DNA of 15,021 nt from an uncultured Lachnospiraceae bacterium (GTDB lineage: Bacteria > Bacillota > Clostridia > Lachnospirales > Lachnospiraceae), in contig CAJUDX010000069.1 in NCBI GenBank assembly GCA_910584785.1, positions 1 to 15,021 of the forward strand. The letters are read 5' to 3'. How positions within the stretch are numbered: the first letter of the stretch is position 1; each line of letters opens with the position of its first letter. Both the position numbers and the translations under genes were made by a program. The notes beneath the pieces were generated by a model that was given only the letters and a program-made list of their open reading frames with translations, made no database searches and was not told where the DNA came from. Positions 1 to 6,553 of the stretch are shown here, piece by piece.

Positions 1-90
1 AAAAATATATAATATTTGTTAAAATATTAGGATAAAATGCATTAAGAATTGATTAAATATTCAAAAAAATTGTTATAATTTACAAAACAT

Positions 91-119
91 TTGACATTCC
101 GCACAGCATATGATATTAT
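91..119 (+). promoter_or_regulatory. Sigma-A promoter of the ImmA/IrrE-like gene
   Basis: TTGACA at 91-96, a 17-base spacer and TATTAT at 114-119 form a near-consensus housekeeping promoter. A TGn extension (111-113) sits directly before the -10. Transcription should start near 126, giving a leader of about 35 bases before the ATG at 162. The surrounding 1-140 is very AT-rich and shows nothing else I can name. Confidence 0.75.
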
Positions 120-161
120 AAGGCGGGGTTTCACATAAATTTGAAAAGGGAGGGAATCGGA

Positions 162-914
162 ATGTCGATATTGGAGGTGTTCGATGGGTCCGAAGTTTTA
201 ATTGATTTAAAAGAACGAATAAACGATTTACTGAATAATGATTTTGAGGTGGTAAAGGCATGTGATATTGTATGCAGGGCTACGGGAGAAATATTGAAAG
301 AATACTATAAGACATCTATGCCAATAATCTTTCCAATTGATATAAGAGGAATTGTAAAATATTATAATATCCATATCTATGAAACAAATCTTAATTCCGG
401 TATTGGATTTAGGATAGAAAAAATTAATGGTTATTATAGAAAGACAAAAACTGGAAATCATGAGATAAATCTTGAAAATCGTGACAGTGAATTTACAAAA
501 CGTTATATTTTGGCCCATGAATTTGGACATTTTATTGCAGCGGAATTATTGAATCAAGAAAATTCCAGTATGAATTCATATTGCACAGATCCGTTTTTCC
601 CTAAAAGATGGATGGAGATTTTTTCTGATTTAGTTGCAACTTTTTTGATGTTTCCACCGATACAGTTATTAAGTTATCTGGAAAAGTATACAGAACGAAT
701 GAAATATCAAAATAACTATCCTATAGATTCTTCTGCATGGCTGACGGATTTAGGTCGGAAAGCACAAATTCCTTTGTATTTTACAATTTCATCTTATCAA
801 TACATTAAATTATATATGTGCTGGTTGTATAATCATCAAGATTCTTTGGAAAAAATTATGGAGCCATGTGATGTTATAAAATTTAAAGGAGATTATAAAA
901 AGTTTTTTAAGTGA
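162..914 (+). CDS. ImmA/IrrE-family zinc metallopeptidase domain protein
   Basis: Predicted cytoplasmic metallopeptidase of the ImmA/IrrE family (250 aa). The zinc site is visible: HEFGH at residues 119-123 inside the family context LAHEFGHF, with the third ligand probably Glu152 in MEIFSDLVATFLMF, matching the usual ExxA(N/D)xFA helix. Known members cleave repressors of integrative elements (ImmA) or a DNA-damage repressor (IrrE); the target here is unknown. The ATG at 162 is chosen over an in-frame TTG at 141 because GGGAGGG at 148-154 is correctly spaced only for 162. No helix-turn-helix repressor, the usual partner, follows it; the next gene is convergent. About 130 N-terminal and C-terminal residues outside the peptidase core are unassigned. 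It has its own strong promoter and terminator, so it is probably a single-gene transcript. Confidence 0.85.
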   Translation: MSILEVFDGSEVLIDLKERINDLLNNDFEVVKACDIVCRATGEILKEYYKTSMPIIFPIDIRGIVKYYNIHIYETNLNSGIGFRIEKINGYYRKTKTGNHEINLENRDSEFTKRYILAHEFGHFIAAELLNQENSSMNSYCTDPFFPKRWMEIFSDLVATFLMFPPIQLLSYLEKYTERMKYQNNYPIDSSAWLTDLGRKAQIPLYFTISSYQYIKLYMCWLYNHQDSLEKIMEPCDVIKFKGDYKKFFK

Positions 915-941
915 ATCATTTTAAACAAAATTGATAAGTGC

Positions 942-983
942 CCGCCAGGCAAAAGTATTGCTTGGCGGCTAATTTTTGCTTTT
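942..983 (+). terminator. Rho-independent terminator after the metallopeptidase gene
   Basis: CCGCCAGGC (942-950), a 9-base loop, then GCTTGGCGG (960-968) form a 9-bp stem with one G-U pair, followed by a T-rich stretch (ATTTTTGCTTTT to 983). On the opposite strand the same hairpin lies immediately after the stop of the convergent HAD gene but has no good U-tract, so it mainly serves the + strand. Confidence 0.75.
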
Positions 984-1490
984 AAATAAAAGTATTGTAT
1001 CACCAATTTCAATCCAATTCTTTTGACATCTGAAATAGGTTAAGTGTTTCACTAATTCGGTAAAAGGGCAGTTTGCACCGCTTTGCAAGTTGTTCGTCGC
1101 AATCGAGTCTCCTGCAAGAAAAGACGCTGTTTTATCAATGCCTGGATACTTCTGCATTGCCATTTCAATCATGCCTGTTTCTGGTTTTCTGCAGTGGCAT
1201 GGTTGATTCCGTGCATGAGGGCATATGAATATATCTAACAGATCGATGTCCATAGTGCTTAATTTTGCGCACATGGTATCGCTTAATGTCTTATATCTTG
1301 AATAGCTTATGTATCCTTCATCAATAATAGATTGGTTGGTAATAATGATAATTTCGTAGCCCTTATTGCTTATATTTTTCATCCCTTTAAGCGAATAGGG
1401 GAGAAATTCAAGTTCATAAACTTCTGACCAATGCTCGTTCATATAGTCTTTGACAATTGTACCATCACGATCTAAAAAGGCAACCTTCAT
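969..1490 (-). CDS. HAD-IIIA family phosphatase (GmhB-like, zinc-site containing)
   Basis: A 173-aa phosphatase of the HAD superfamily subclass IIIA, the family of histidinol phosphatase and heptose-1,7-bisphosphate phosphatase. Motif I is DRDGT at residues 7-11 (nucleophile Asp7, acid/base Asp9), motif II is ITNQS at 50-54, the zinc knuckle is CPH...CHC (Cys90, His92, Cys98, Cys100), and the motif III lysine is Lys102. Motif IV begins GDS at 127-129, but the second acidic residue expected about four residues later is Thr132/Asn133, so metal binding may be weakened. The start at 1490 is chosen because GGAGAGGAG sits just upstream; the open frame continues to 1607 but that extension looks non-coding. 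No heptose or histidine genes are nearby, so the substrate is not predictable. Convergent with the metallopeptidase gene. Confidence 0.82.
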   Translation of the reverse strand: MKVAFLDRDGTIVKDYMNEHWSEVYELEFLPYSLKGMKNISNKGYEIIIITNQSIIDEGYISYSRYKTLSDTMCAKLSTMDIDLLDIFICPHARNQPCHCRKPETGMIEMAMQKYPGIDKTASFLAGDSIATNNLQSGANCPFTELVKHLTYFRCQKNWIEIGDTILLFKSKN

Positions 1491-1595
1491 TATGGACTCC
1501 TCTCCTGTAAGGCGGAAATGATGCTGTTTGTCTGGCTTGTTTTTTGCGTTCCCTTCGTTTTTGTTTAGACTGTTCTTCCTTCTTATGATTGCACT

Positions 1596-1624
1596 ATTAT
1601 ACATCACCTGTCTGTAAAATGGAA
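1596..1624 (-). promoter_or_regulatory. Possible promoter of the HAD phosphatase gene
   Basis: On the minus strand a perfect TATAAT (1601 down to 1596) is preceded at 17 bases by TTCCAT (1624-1619), a poor -35. The resulting leader would be about 100 bases. The -10 is convincing, the -35 is not. Confidence 0.3.
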
Positions 1625-1667
1625 TTGCTTTGGAATGATAATTTTAGAATGACAGCAATAAAAAAGA

Positions 1668-1697
1668 TTGTATGTAAAAGAAAAACTATGGTACAAT
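1668..1697 (+). promoter_or_regulatory. Promoter of the decayed DUF4869-like gene
   Basis: TTGTAT at 1668-1673, an 18-base spacer and TACAAT at 1692-1697 resemble a sigma-A promoter. It lies just upstream of a good ribosome binding site (GGAGG, 1711-1715) and the ATG at 1722, so the control region outlived the coding sequence. Confidence 0.5.
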
Positions 1698-1721
1698 ATT
1701 AGGCATGATAGGAGGGGGATT

Positions 1722-2192
1722 ATGGCATTACATGTTTATACAAGTGAGAGATTTCTCCCCCCAGGAAATACGTCTGGTTTTATGGGGGGATAGCTATTTT
1801 GATACACATACTTATTTATTAACCGATACCTTAGTAACTGGCATACTGTGGGCAGTAGACAAAGCGAAGTATAACAATAAGAACTCTTTTATAAGCAGAG
1901 TGCCGAAAATAGGGACTTTAAATAAGAACTATCTTAGCAGTGGTACAAAAACGTTGTTAAATATTATCAATCACCCGGATATTTGTTTCAGCATTGAAAC
2001 CTGTGGGGGTAATGCTTTAGATTTTTTCCTTATCTGCATTCCGGTAATATATTGTGGAGGTTAGCTGTTTTAAATTATGCGTGAGATTCAACGGAATGTG
2101 ATATCATTTTAGATGGCAGCAGGCAATACACAAATATTTTCCGGTTTTTGGAAACACTATGTAGTTTTTTAATGGCAGTACACATGCATTAG
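1722..2192 (+). pseudogene. Decayed gene resembling the DUF4869 family
   Basis: A good ribosome binding site (GGAGG 1711-1715) serves ATG 1722, which opens MALHVYTSERFLPP and then meets TAG at 1791. Dropping one G from the G6 run at 1784-1789 restores a frame reading GDSYFDTHTYLLTD and LSSGTKTLLNIINHPDICF through the conserved-looking CGGNALDFF. A second slip at the T6 run 2022-2027 returns to the first frame (PYLHSGNILWRLAVLNYA), which hits TGA at 2082-2084 and then reads CDIILDGSRQYTNIF to a TAG at 2190-2192. Spliced this way the product would be about 155 aa. The start (xLHVYT), the LSxGTKTLLN and CGxNAL motifs and the length resemble DUF4869-type proteins as I remember them; the function of that family is unknown. 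Two frameshifts plus a stop in one short gene argue for a true pseudogene. It lies directly before a second broken gene. Confidence 0.6.
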
Positions 2193-2209
2193 ATAAGTTA
2201 AAGCGGATA

Positions 2210-2914
2210 ATGCAGCGAGATGGAATGGAAACTTACTATATTATATTTTATGATGTTTCGCCAAATAATATAAATACCGTAAATGGATATAGGGATTTAG
2301 TGATCCGATGCAAGTCATTTAAAAATGTTTATATTCTGCCTATTATCTGTATTGAGTATTTTTTTGTACATATGTTAAGAGATATGAAGGTATTGCAATT
2401 TGGAGTTAAGTTAGAGCTGTTTATTCATTATTTGGTGGTTGAATTTGATTGGAATAAATTTTTAAGTGAATATAGGGAAGGCGAATTTTTGTTCACCTAT
2501 AAGGAAAATTAAAAGAACAAAAAATTACCTGGTGCGATAAAATCTTTAGAAAAAAGTTATAAATATATCCTGGAAAAACAGCTTTATGTATGTTTGAACA
2601 ACCATAATAGTGAATCAAGAAATAACGGTGGGTGGTTTTATAAGAATGATTGTAATTGTGAGGGATGTTCTCTTAGTCAAAAGTATACAAAAGCTTATAA
2701 GGCCGAGCGATTAGTGTCATCACTGCCCATATTTATGATAATATCAAGAGAGCACAAAATGCTTTTAAAATGTTATGGTATTGATATAGAACCTGCGTCC
2801 ATAGATAAAGCGGTTCGTAAGCAGGCTGATTTTTATAAGCGATTATCTGAAAATATGGGGTTTACAAATATATTCAGTGCAGATGTAATTGATACACCAG
2901 ATATAAAATTATAG
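2210..2914 (+). pseudogene. Unrecognised gene split by one in-frame TAA
   Basis: One frame is open from 2165 to 2914 except for a single TAA at 2510-2512. Either side of the stop the sequence reads as ordinary protein: YYIIFYDVSPNNINTVNG, then NVYILPIICIEYFF, and after the stop LPGAIKSLEKSYKYILEKQL, a Cys-rich CNCEGC, and AERLVSSLPIFMIISREHK. Start candidates are ATG 2210 and ATG 2225 (METYYIIFYD); 2225 gives the more natural N-terminus (about 229 codons) but neither has a strong ribosome binding site, consistent with coupling to the preceding gene. I do not recognise the family. The alternating beta-strand-like segments with Asp (FYD) and Glu (CIEY) would be compatible with a nuclease or TOPRIM-like fold, but that is a guess. 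The two halves could also be read as two small proteins (2210-2512 and TTG 2594-2914), but the continuous frame makes one interrupted gene the better reading. Confidence 0.55.
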
Positions 2915-2917
2915 AGT
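2889..2917 (+). promoter_or_regulatory. recJ: Possible recJ promoter inside the pseudogene tail
   Basis: TTGATA at 2889-2894 and TAGAGT at 2912-2917 are 17 bases apart and about 20 bases ahead of recJ. The -10 is weak. If recJ is not transcribed from further upstream, this is the only candidate seen. Confidence 0.25.
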
Positions 2918-2940
2918 ATGGATGATGCAAAGGAGTTATG

Positions 2941-4662
2941 ATGAAACAAACCCAATGGAGAATACAGGCGAAAAAAGCAGATTTTGAGTCCATCGGCGCC
3001 GAATTTGGCATCAGTCCGGTGACGGCGCGGCTGATTCGGAATCGGAACGTGATCGGGAGAGAATCGATTAACCGCTACCTGAACGGAAAAATTGACGCTC
3101 TCTACGACCCCATGCTTTTGCCGGATATGAAAAAGGCGCTTTTGCTTTTAAGGCAGAAAATAGAAGAAGGAAAAACCATCCGTATTGTCGGCGATTATGA
3201 TATTGACGGGATTTGTTCGACTTATCTGCTTTACCGTGCACTTTGCCGTGTAGGGGCGAGGGTGGACTACGAAATTCCGGATCGGATTAAAGATGGTTAC
3301 GGGATTAACACTTCGATTATCCAGGCGGCGGCAGAGGACGGGATAGATACGATTTTAACCTGCGATAACGGGATTTCGGCTATCGACCAGGCAAAACTTG
3401 CGGCGGATTTGGGGATAACCATGATTATCACCGATCACCACGATATCCGCCAGGATGAATCAGGAAATGATCTCCTTCCGGCAGCGTTGGCTATTGTTAA
3501 TCCCAAGCGCCGTGACAGTATCTATCCTTACCCGGAAATCTGCGGCGGGATGGTTGCCTATAAGCTGGTGAAAGGTTTATATCAGCTTTTTTCTGTCCCT
3601 GAAACAGAGTGGGAGGATTTAATCGAGTTTGCCGCCCTGGCTACCGTGGGCGATGTGATGAAGCTGCAGGATGAAAATCGGATTGTTGTTAAAGAAGGGT
3701 TAAAGCACATCGCCAGGACACAAAATATCGGACTTAGAAAGCTGATGGAAAAAAATAACCTAAATCCTGCCCGGATAACCGCTTATCATATCGGTTTTGT
3801 AATAGGGCCGTGTTTAAATGCCAGCGGTCGTCTGGAAACGGCAAAACTGGCGCTTTCCCTGCTGCTTTCTGAAGATGAAGGAGAAGCCGATGAACTGGCT
3901 GGAAAGTTAAAGGAATTAAATGATATCCGCAAAGAAATGACGGTAAAAAATGTGGAACTTGCCGCCGATATTGTAGAACGGGAGTATGCCGATGATTGGG
4001 TCTTGGTGGTCTTTTTGCCGGAATGTCATGAATCGTTAGCGGGAATTGTCGCCGGAAGGCTTAGAGAGCGCTTTTATAAACCGGCGCTTGTCTTAACCCA
4101 GGGAGAAGAGTCCGTGAAAGGTTCCGGGCGTTCGATTGAGAGCTACCATATGTTTGAAGCTTTGGTGGAGGCTCAGGATCTTCTGCTGAAATTCGGGGGC
4201 CATCCCATGGCGGCAGGGCTTTCCTTAGTAAAGGAAAATATCGAAGCCTTTCGACGCCGCTTAAATGAAGCAGCGCACAAAAAGCTGACCCCGGAGGATT
4301 TTATTGAAAAAATCTGGATTGATGTTCCTCTGCCGTTAGAATATATCACAGAACCGCTGATTAAGGAAGTCAGCCTTTTAGAGCCTTTTGGTCAGGGCAA
4401 TGAAAAGCCGCAGTTTGCCCAGCGCAATTTGTTTATCCGAAGTGTCCGGGTGGCAGGGAAAAACCGCAATGTTGTGATGCTCAGTCTGGTGACGGAATCC
4501 GGCTTTATGATGGAAGCAAGGTGGTTTGGCGAGGGAGATAAGTTTATGGAAGAGATGGGCAGCTGCCGCCATATCGATGTGATTTATTACCCGGAAATCA
4601 ATGAATATAATGGAAGGCGGACGATGCAGATTATTTTGCGGGAATACCGGTTTTCAGCTTAA
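2941..4662 (+). CDS. recJ: Single-stranded-DNA-specific exonuclease RecJ
   Basis: RecJ degrades single-stranded DNA 5' to 3' in recombinational and mismatch repair. Numbering from ATG 2938, all DHH-family motifs are present: GDYDIDG at 85-91 (motif I), CDNGIS from 142 (II), TDHHD at 165-169 (III), GDVM at 238-241 (IV), CLNASGRLETA from 292, the DHHA1 signature KFGGHPMAAG at 418-427, and a C-terminal OB-type domain with LEPFGQGNEKPQF from 481. The length of about 573 aa is normal. The frame has two consecutive ATGs (2938 and 2941); AAGGAG at 2930-2935 is only 2 bases from the first and 5 from the second, so 2941 is favoured. The gene marks the change from AT-rich accessory DNA to core-type DNA and follows the pseudogene by 26 bases. 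Confidence 0.96.
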   Translation: MKQTQWRIQAKKADFESIGAEFGISPVTARLIRNRNVIGRESINRYLNGKIDALYDPMLLPDMKKALLLLRQKIEEGKTIRIVGDYDIDGICSTYLLYRALCRVGARVDYEIPDRIKDGYGINTSIIQAAAEDGIDTILTCDNGISAIDQAKLAADLGITMIITDHHDIRQDESGNDLLPAALAIVNPKRRDSIYPYPEICGGMVAYKLVKGLYQLFSVPETEWEDLIEFAALATVGDVMKLQDENRIVVKEGLKHIARTQNIGLRKLMEKNNLNPARITAYHIGFVIGPCLNASGRLETAKLALSLLLSEDEGEADELAGKLKELNDIRKEMTVKNVELAADIVEREYADDWVLVVFLPECHESLAGIVAGRLRERFYKPALVLTQGEESVKGSGRSIESYHMFEALVEAQDLLLKFGGHPMAAGLSLVKENIEAFRRRLNEAAHKKLTPEDFIEKIWIDVPLPLEYITEPLIKEVSLLEPFGQGNEKPQFAQRNLFIRSVRVAGKNRNVVMLSLVTESGFMMEARWFGEGDKFMEEMGSCRHIDVIYYPEINEYNGRRTMQIILREYRFSA

Positions 4663-4671
4663 TGGGGGGAA

Positions 4672-4817
4672 TTATCCAGGGGATGCATGATAACTTCCAT
4701 TGCTGTATTTACATTCCCAGTAATCTGTGCTAAACTTAGAAAAATTATAAAACAATCTGTCCGGGAAGCTGTAAAAGGGTGCTTTGTCTTGCAGGCATGT
4801 TAAAATTCCCTGGATAA
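4672..4817 (+). promoter_or_regulatory. recJ-glyA intergenic inverted repeat with a competing hairpin
   Basis: TTATCCAGGG (4672-4681) is perfectly complementary to CCCTGGATAA (4808-4817) across 126 bases. The same 3' segment, TTCCCTGG (4806-4813), can instead pair with CCGGGAA (4761-4767) with one bulge. The two pairings are mutually exclusive and the 3' arm ends 14 bases before the glyA ribosome binding site. This is a candidate leader structure only; it does not resemble any riboswitch I know. Confidence 0.3.
4708..4736 (+). promoter_or_regulatory. glyA: Possible glyA promoter
   Basis: TTTACA at 4708-4713 and TAAACT at 4731-4736 are exactly 17 bases apart. The expected start near 4743 gives a leader of about 100 bases that contains both the CCGGGAA arm and the CCCTGGATAA arm but not the distal TTATCCAGGG arm. 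Confidence 0.4.
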
Positions 4818-4844
4818 AATGGAAAAGAAGAGGAGCAAAACATT

Positions 4845-6095
4845 ATGGTAAATCAAGTGATGGAGTTTATTTCCCGTTTTGACCCGGAAGTGGGACAGGC
4901 GATTGAAGCAGAGGCGACCAGGCAGAGGAGGAATCTGGAACTGATTGCTTCAGAAAATATCGTATCCGAGCCGGTGATGATGGCGATGGGTACGGTGCTG
5001 ACAAATAAATATGCGGAAGGGTATTCAGGAAAGCGCTATTACGGCGGCTGCCAGTGCGTGGATGTGGTGGAAACCATTGCCATTGAGAGGGCAAAGAAGC
5101 TGTTTGGTTGTGATTATGCGAATGTACAGCCCCATTCCGGCGCGCAGGCCAATATGGCGGTATTTATCGCTATGCTGGAGCCGGGCGATACGGTTATGGG
5201 TATGAGTTTGGACTGCGGGGGGCATTTAACCCATGGTTCACCTGTGAATTTTTCTGGAAAATATTTTCATATCGTTCCTTATGGCGTGAATGAAGAGGGA
5301 TGGATTGATTACAGCGAGGTTGAACGTCTGGCGATGGAAAATAAGCCGAAACTGATTGTCGCCGGGGCCAGCGCCTATGGAAGAGTAATTGATTTTAAGC
5401 GCTTCCGTGAGATTGCCGATAAGTGCGGTGCCTATTTAATGGTAGATATGGCGCATATCGCCGGGCTGGTTGCTGCCGGGCTTCATCCAAGCCCAATTCC
5501 CTACGCCCATGTGGTGACGACGACGACCCACAAAACCTTAAGAGGGCCAAGAGGCGGTTTGATTCTGGCTAATCAGGAGGCGGCAGATAAGTTTAACTTT
5601 AATAAGGCAATTTTTCCGGGAACCCAGGGCGGGCCATTAGAGCACATTATCGCAGGTAAGGCGGTATGCTTTGGCGAGGCATTAAAGCCGGAGTTTAAGA
5701 CCTACCAGGAACAGGTGGTAAAAAATGCAAAGGCACTGGCGGCGGCACTTGAAAAACAGGGCTTTACTATCTTAACCGGAGGTACGGATAATCACTTAAT
5801 GCTGGTTGATCTGCGGGGGATGGATGTATCGGGGAAGGAACTGCAGAACCGCTGCGATGAAGTGTTCATTACCTTAAATAAGAACACAGTTCCCAATGAT
5901 CCGAGAAGTCCGTTTGTCACTTCGGGAGTACGTATCGGAACCCCGGCTGTGACCACCAGGGGACTGAAAGAAGAGGATATGGATAAGATTGCCGAGTGTA
6001 TCTGGCTGGCAGCTACGGATTTTGAGGCAAAGGCCGATTACATCCGCGGGGAAGTGGAGAAGATTTGCAGAAAGTATCCGCTGTATGAAGGATAA
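4845..6095 (+). CDS. glyA: Serine hydroxymethyltransferase
   Basis: PLP-dependent enzyme that interconverts serine and glycine while making 5,10-methylene-tetrahydrofolate, the main cytosolic one-carbon source. At 416 aa it is full length. Diagnostic segments are NKYAEGYSGKRYYGGC (54-69), NVQPHSGAQANMAV (93-106), VDMAHIAGLVAAGLHPSP (200-217) and the PLP-lysine loop TTTTHKTLRGPRGG with Lys230 as the Schiff-base residue. AGGAG at 4831-4835 is 9 bases before the ATG. The end is unusual: the last 37 bases of the gene, coding for KICRKYPLYEG and the stop, are followed by three near-identical tandem copies. These lie after the stop and do not alter the protein. Confidence 0.98.
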   Translation: MVNQVMEFISRFDPEVGQAIEAEATRQRRNLELIASENIVSEPVMMAMGTVLTNKYAEGYSGKRYYGGCQCVDVVETIAIERAKKLFGCDYANVQPHSGAQANMAVFIAMLEPGDTVMGMSLDCGGHLTHGSPVNFSGKYFHIVPYGVNEEGWIDYSEVERLAMENKPKLIVAGASAYGRVIDFKRFREIADKCGAYLMVDMAHIAGLVAAGLHPSPIPYAHVVTTTTHKTLRGPRGGLILANQEAADKFNFNKAIFPGTQGGPLEHIIAGKAVCFGEALKPEFKTYQEQVVKNAKALAAALEKQGFTILTGGTDNHLMLVDLRGMDVSGKELQNRCDEVFITLNKNTVPNDPRSPFVTSGVRIGTPAVTTRGLKEEDMDKIAECIWLAATDFEAKADYIRGEVEKICRKYPLYEG

Positions 6096-6206
6096 GAAGA
6101 TTTGCGGAAAATATCCGCTGTGTGAAGGATAAGAAGATTTGCGGAAAATATCCGCTGTGTGAAGGATAAGAAGATTTGCGGAAAATATCCGCTGTATGAA
6201 GGATAA
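6059..6206 (+). repeat. Four tandem 37-bp copies of the glyA 3' end
   Basis: Four head-to-tail 37-bp units lie at 6059-6095 (the coding end of glyA plus TAA), 6096-6132, 6133-6169 and 6170-6206, with no spacers. Copies 2 and 3 are identical. Copy 4 differs from them at one base (TATGAAG instead of TGTGAAG, as in copy 1). Copy 1 differs from copies 2-4 by GCAGAAAG instead of GCGGAAAA. That difference lets only copies 2-4 form the small hairpin GCGGA-AAATA-TCCGC. Because 37 is not a multiple of 3, each copy moves to a new frame, so the array does not encode a repeated peptide in one frame. Expansion by slippage or unequal exchange is the simplest origin. Confidence 0.97.
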
Positions 6207-6223
6207 GAACAGGAATTAAAGAT

Positions 6224-6274
6224 AGCACATGATTTCTATGGATGAAAGCAGTCGATAGAAGTTATGTGCTTTTT
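6224..6274 (+). terminator. Rho-independent terminator of glyA
   Basis: AGCACATGATTTCTAT (6224-6239) pairs with ATAGAAGTTATGTGCT (6255-6270) over 16 bp with two G-U-type pairs, a 15-base loop, and a T5 run (6270-6274). It lies directly after the 37-bp repeat array, so the repeats are part of the glyA mRNA. Confidence 0.88.
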
Positions 6275-6478
6275 CTGCACATTTCCGATTAGGTGGCCTA
6301 AGTTCAGGTATTCCAAGAGTGCCCGCCGGAGTGTGCCGCCGGATTTTCCTGATAATGGAAGGGAATCAGGGATAACAAAATGTCATTTGTAGTTTTTTAC
6401 AACTATTGTAGATAATGCTGTATTTTGCAAAGAAAAATTGTTAATTATCAATAAAAATATGAAATAATTAAAAAAGCC
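6275..6478. other. Intergenic stretch without a gene
   Basis: No open frame with a plausible start is seen. It contains a GC-rich patch with a short direct repeat (GCCGGAGTGTGCCGCCGGA, 6333-6343 region), a stem TTCCTGAT/ATCAGGGA (6346-6353 with 6365-6372, one G-U pair) and then an AT-rich run into the promoter at 6479. I see no known element. Confidence 0.5.
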
Positions 6479-6507
6479 TTGACTTTTTCTTTGTGCAATA
6501 TTATAAT
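6479..6507 (+). promoter_or_regulatory. Strong sigma-A promoter of the UroD-like/ABC operon
   Basis: TTGACT at 6479-6484, a 17-base spacer and a perfect TATAAT at 6502-6507. The expected start is near 6514, inside the palindrome at 6509-6523, which itself contains a second TATAAT (6514-6519). Confidence 0.85.
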
Positions 6508-6508
6508 C

Positions 6509-6523
6509 ACTGATATAATCAGT
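6509..6523. promoter_or_regulatory. Candidate operator palindrome at the transcription start
   Basis: ACTGAT-ATA-ATCAGT is a perfect 15-bp palindrome beginning one base after the -10 and covering the expected +1. The position is typical for a repressor operator. The GntR/FadR-type regulator encoded last in the same operon (11082-11714) is the obvious candidate ligand-responsive binder; this link is inferred from context. Confidence 0.5.
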
Positions 6524-6553
6524 AATGCAACTAGAAAGAATACCAGAAGGAAA

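Noticed and set aside
141..161. TTG start adding seven residues to the metallopeptidase
   Set aside because: The ribosome binding site at 148-154 lies inside this extension and fits ATG 162.
1491..1607. N-terminal extension of the HAD phosphatase
   Set aside because: A strong ribosome binding site directly precedes ATG 1490, and the extension lacks family-like sequence.
1705..2064. A 119-aa protein starting at ATG 1705
   Set aside because: No ribosome binding site for 1705; the good site serves ATG 1722 in another frame, and the family-like motifs need both frames.
4663..4844. A tetrahydrofolate or glycine riboswitch ahead of glyA
   Set aside because: I could not find the conserved core sequences of either class; only unassigned inverted repeats are present.
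6059..6206. Regular direct repeats that could suggest a CRISPR array
   Set aside because: The 37-bp units are contiguous with no spacers and derive from the glyA coding end.
6013..6228. Minus-strand frame with a repeated peptide over the 37-bp array
   Set aside because: The repetition simply reflects the DNA repeat; there is no ribosome binding site and it overlaps the glyA end.
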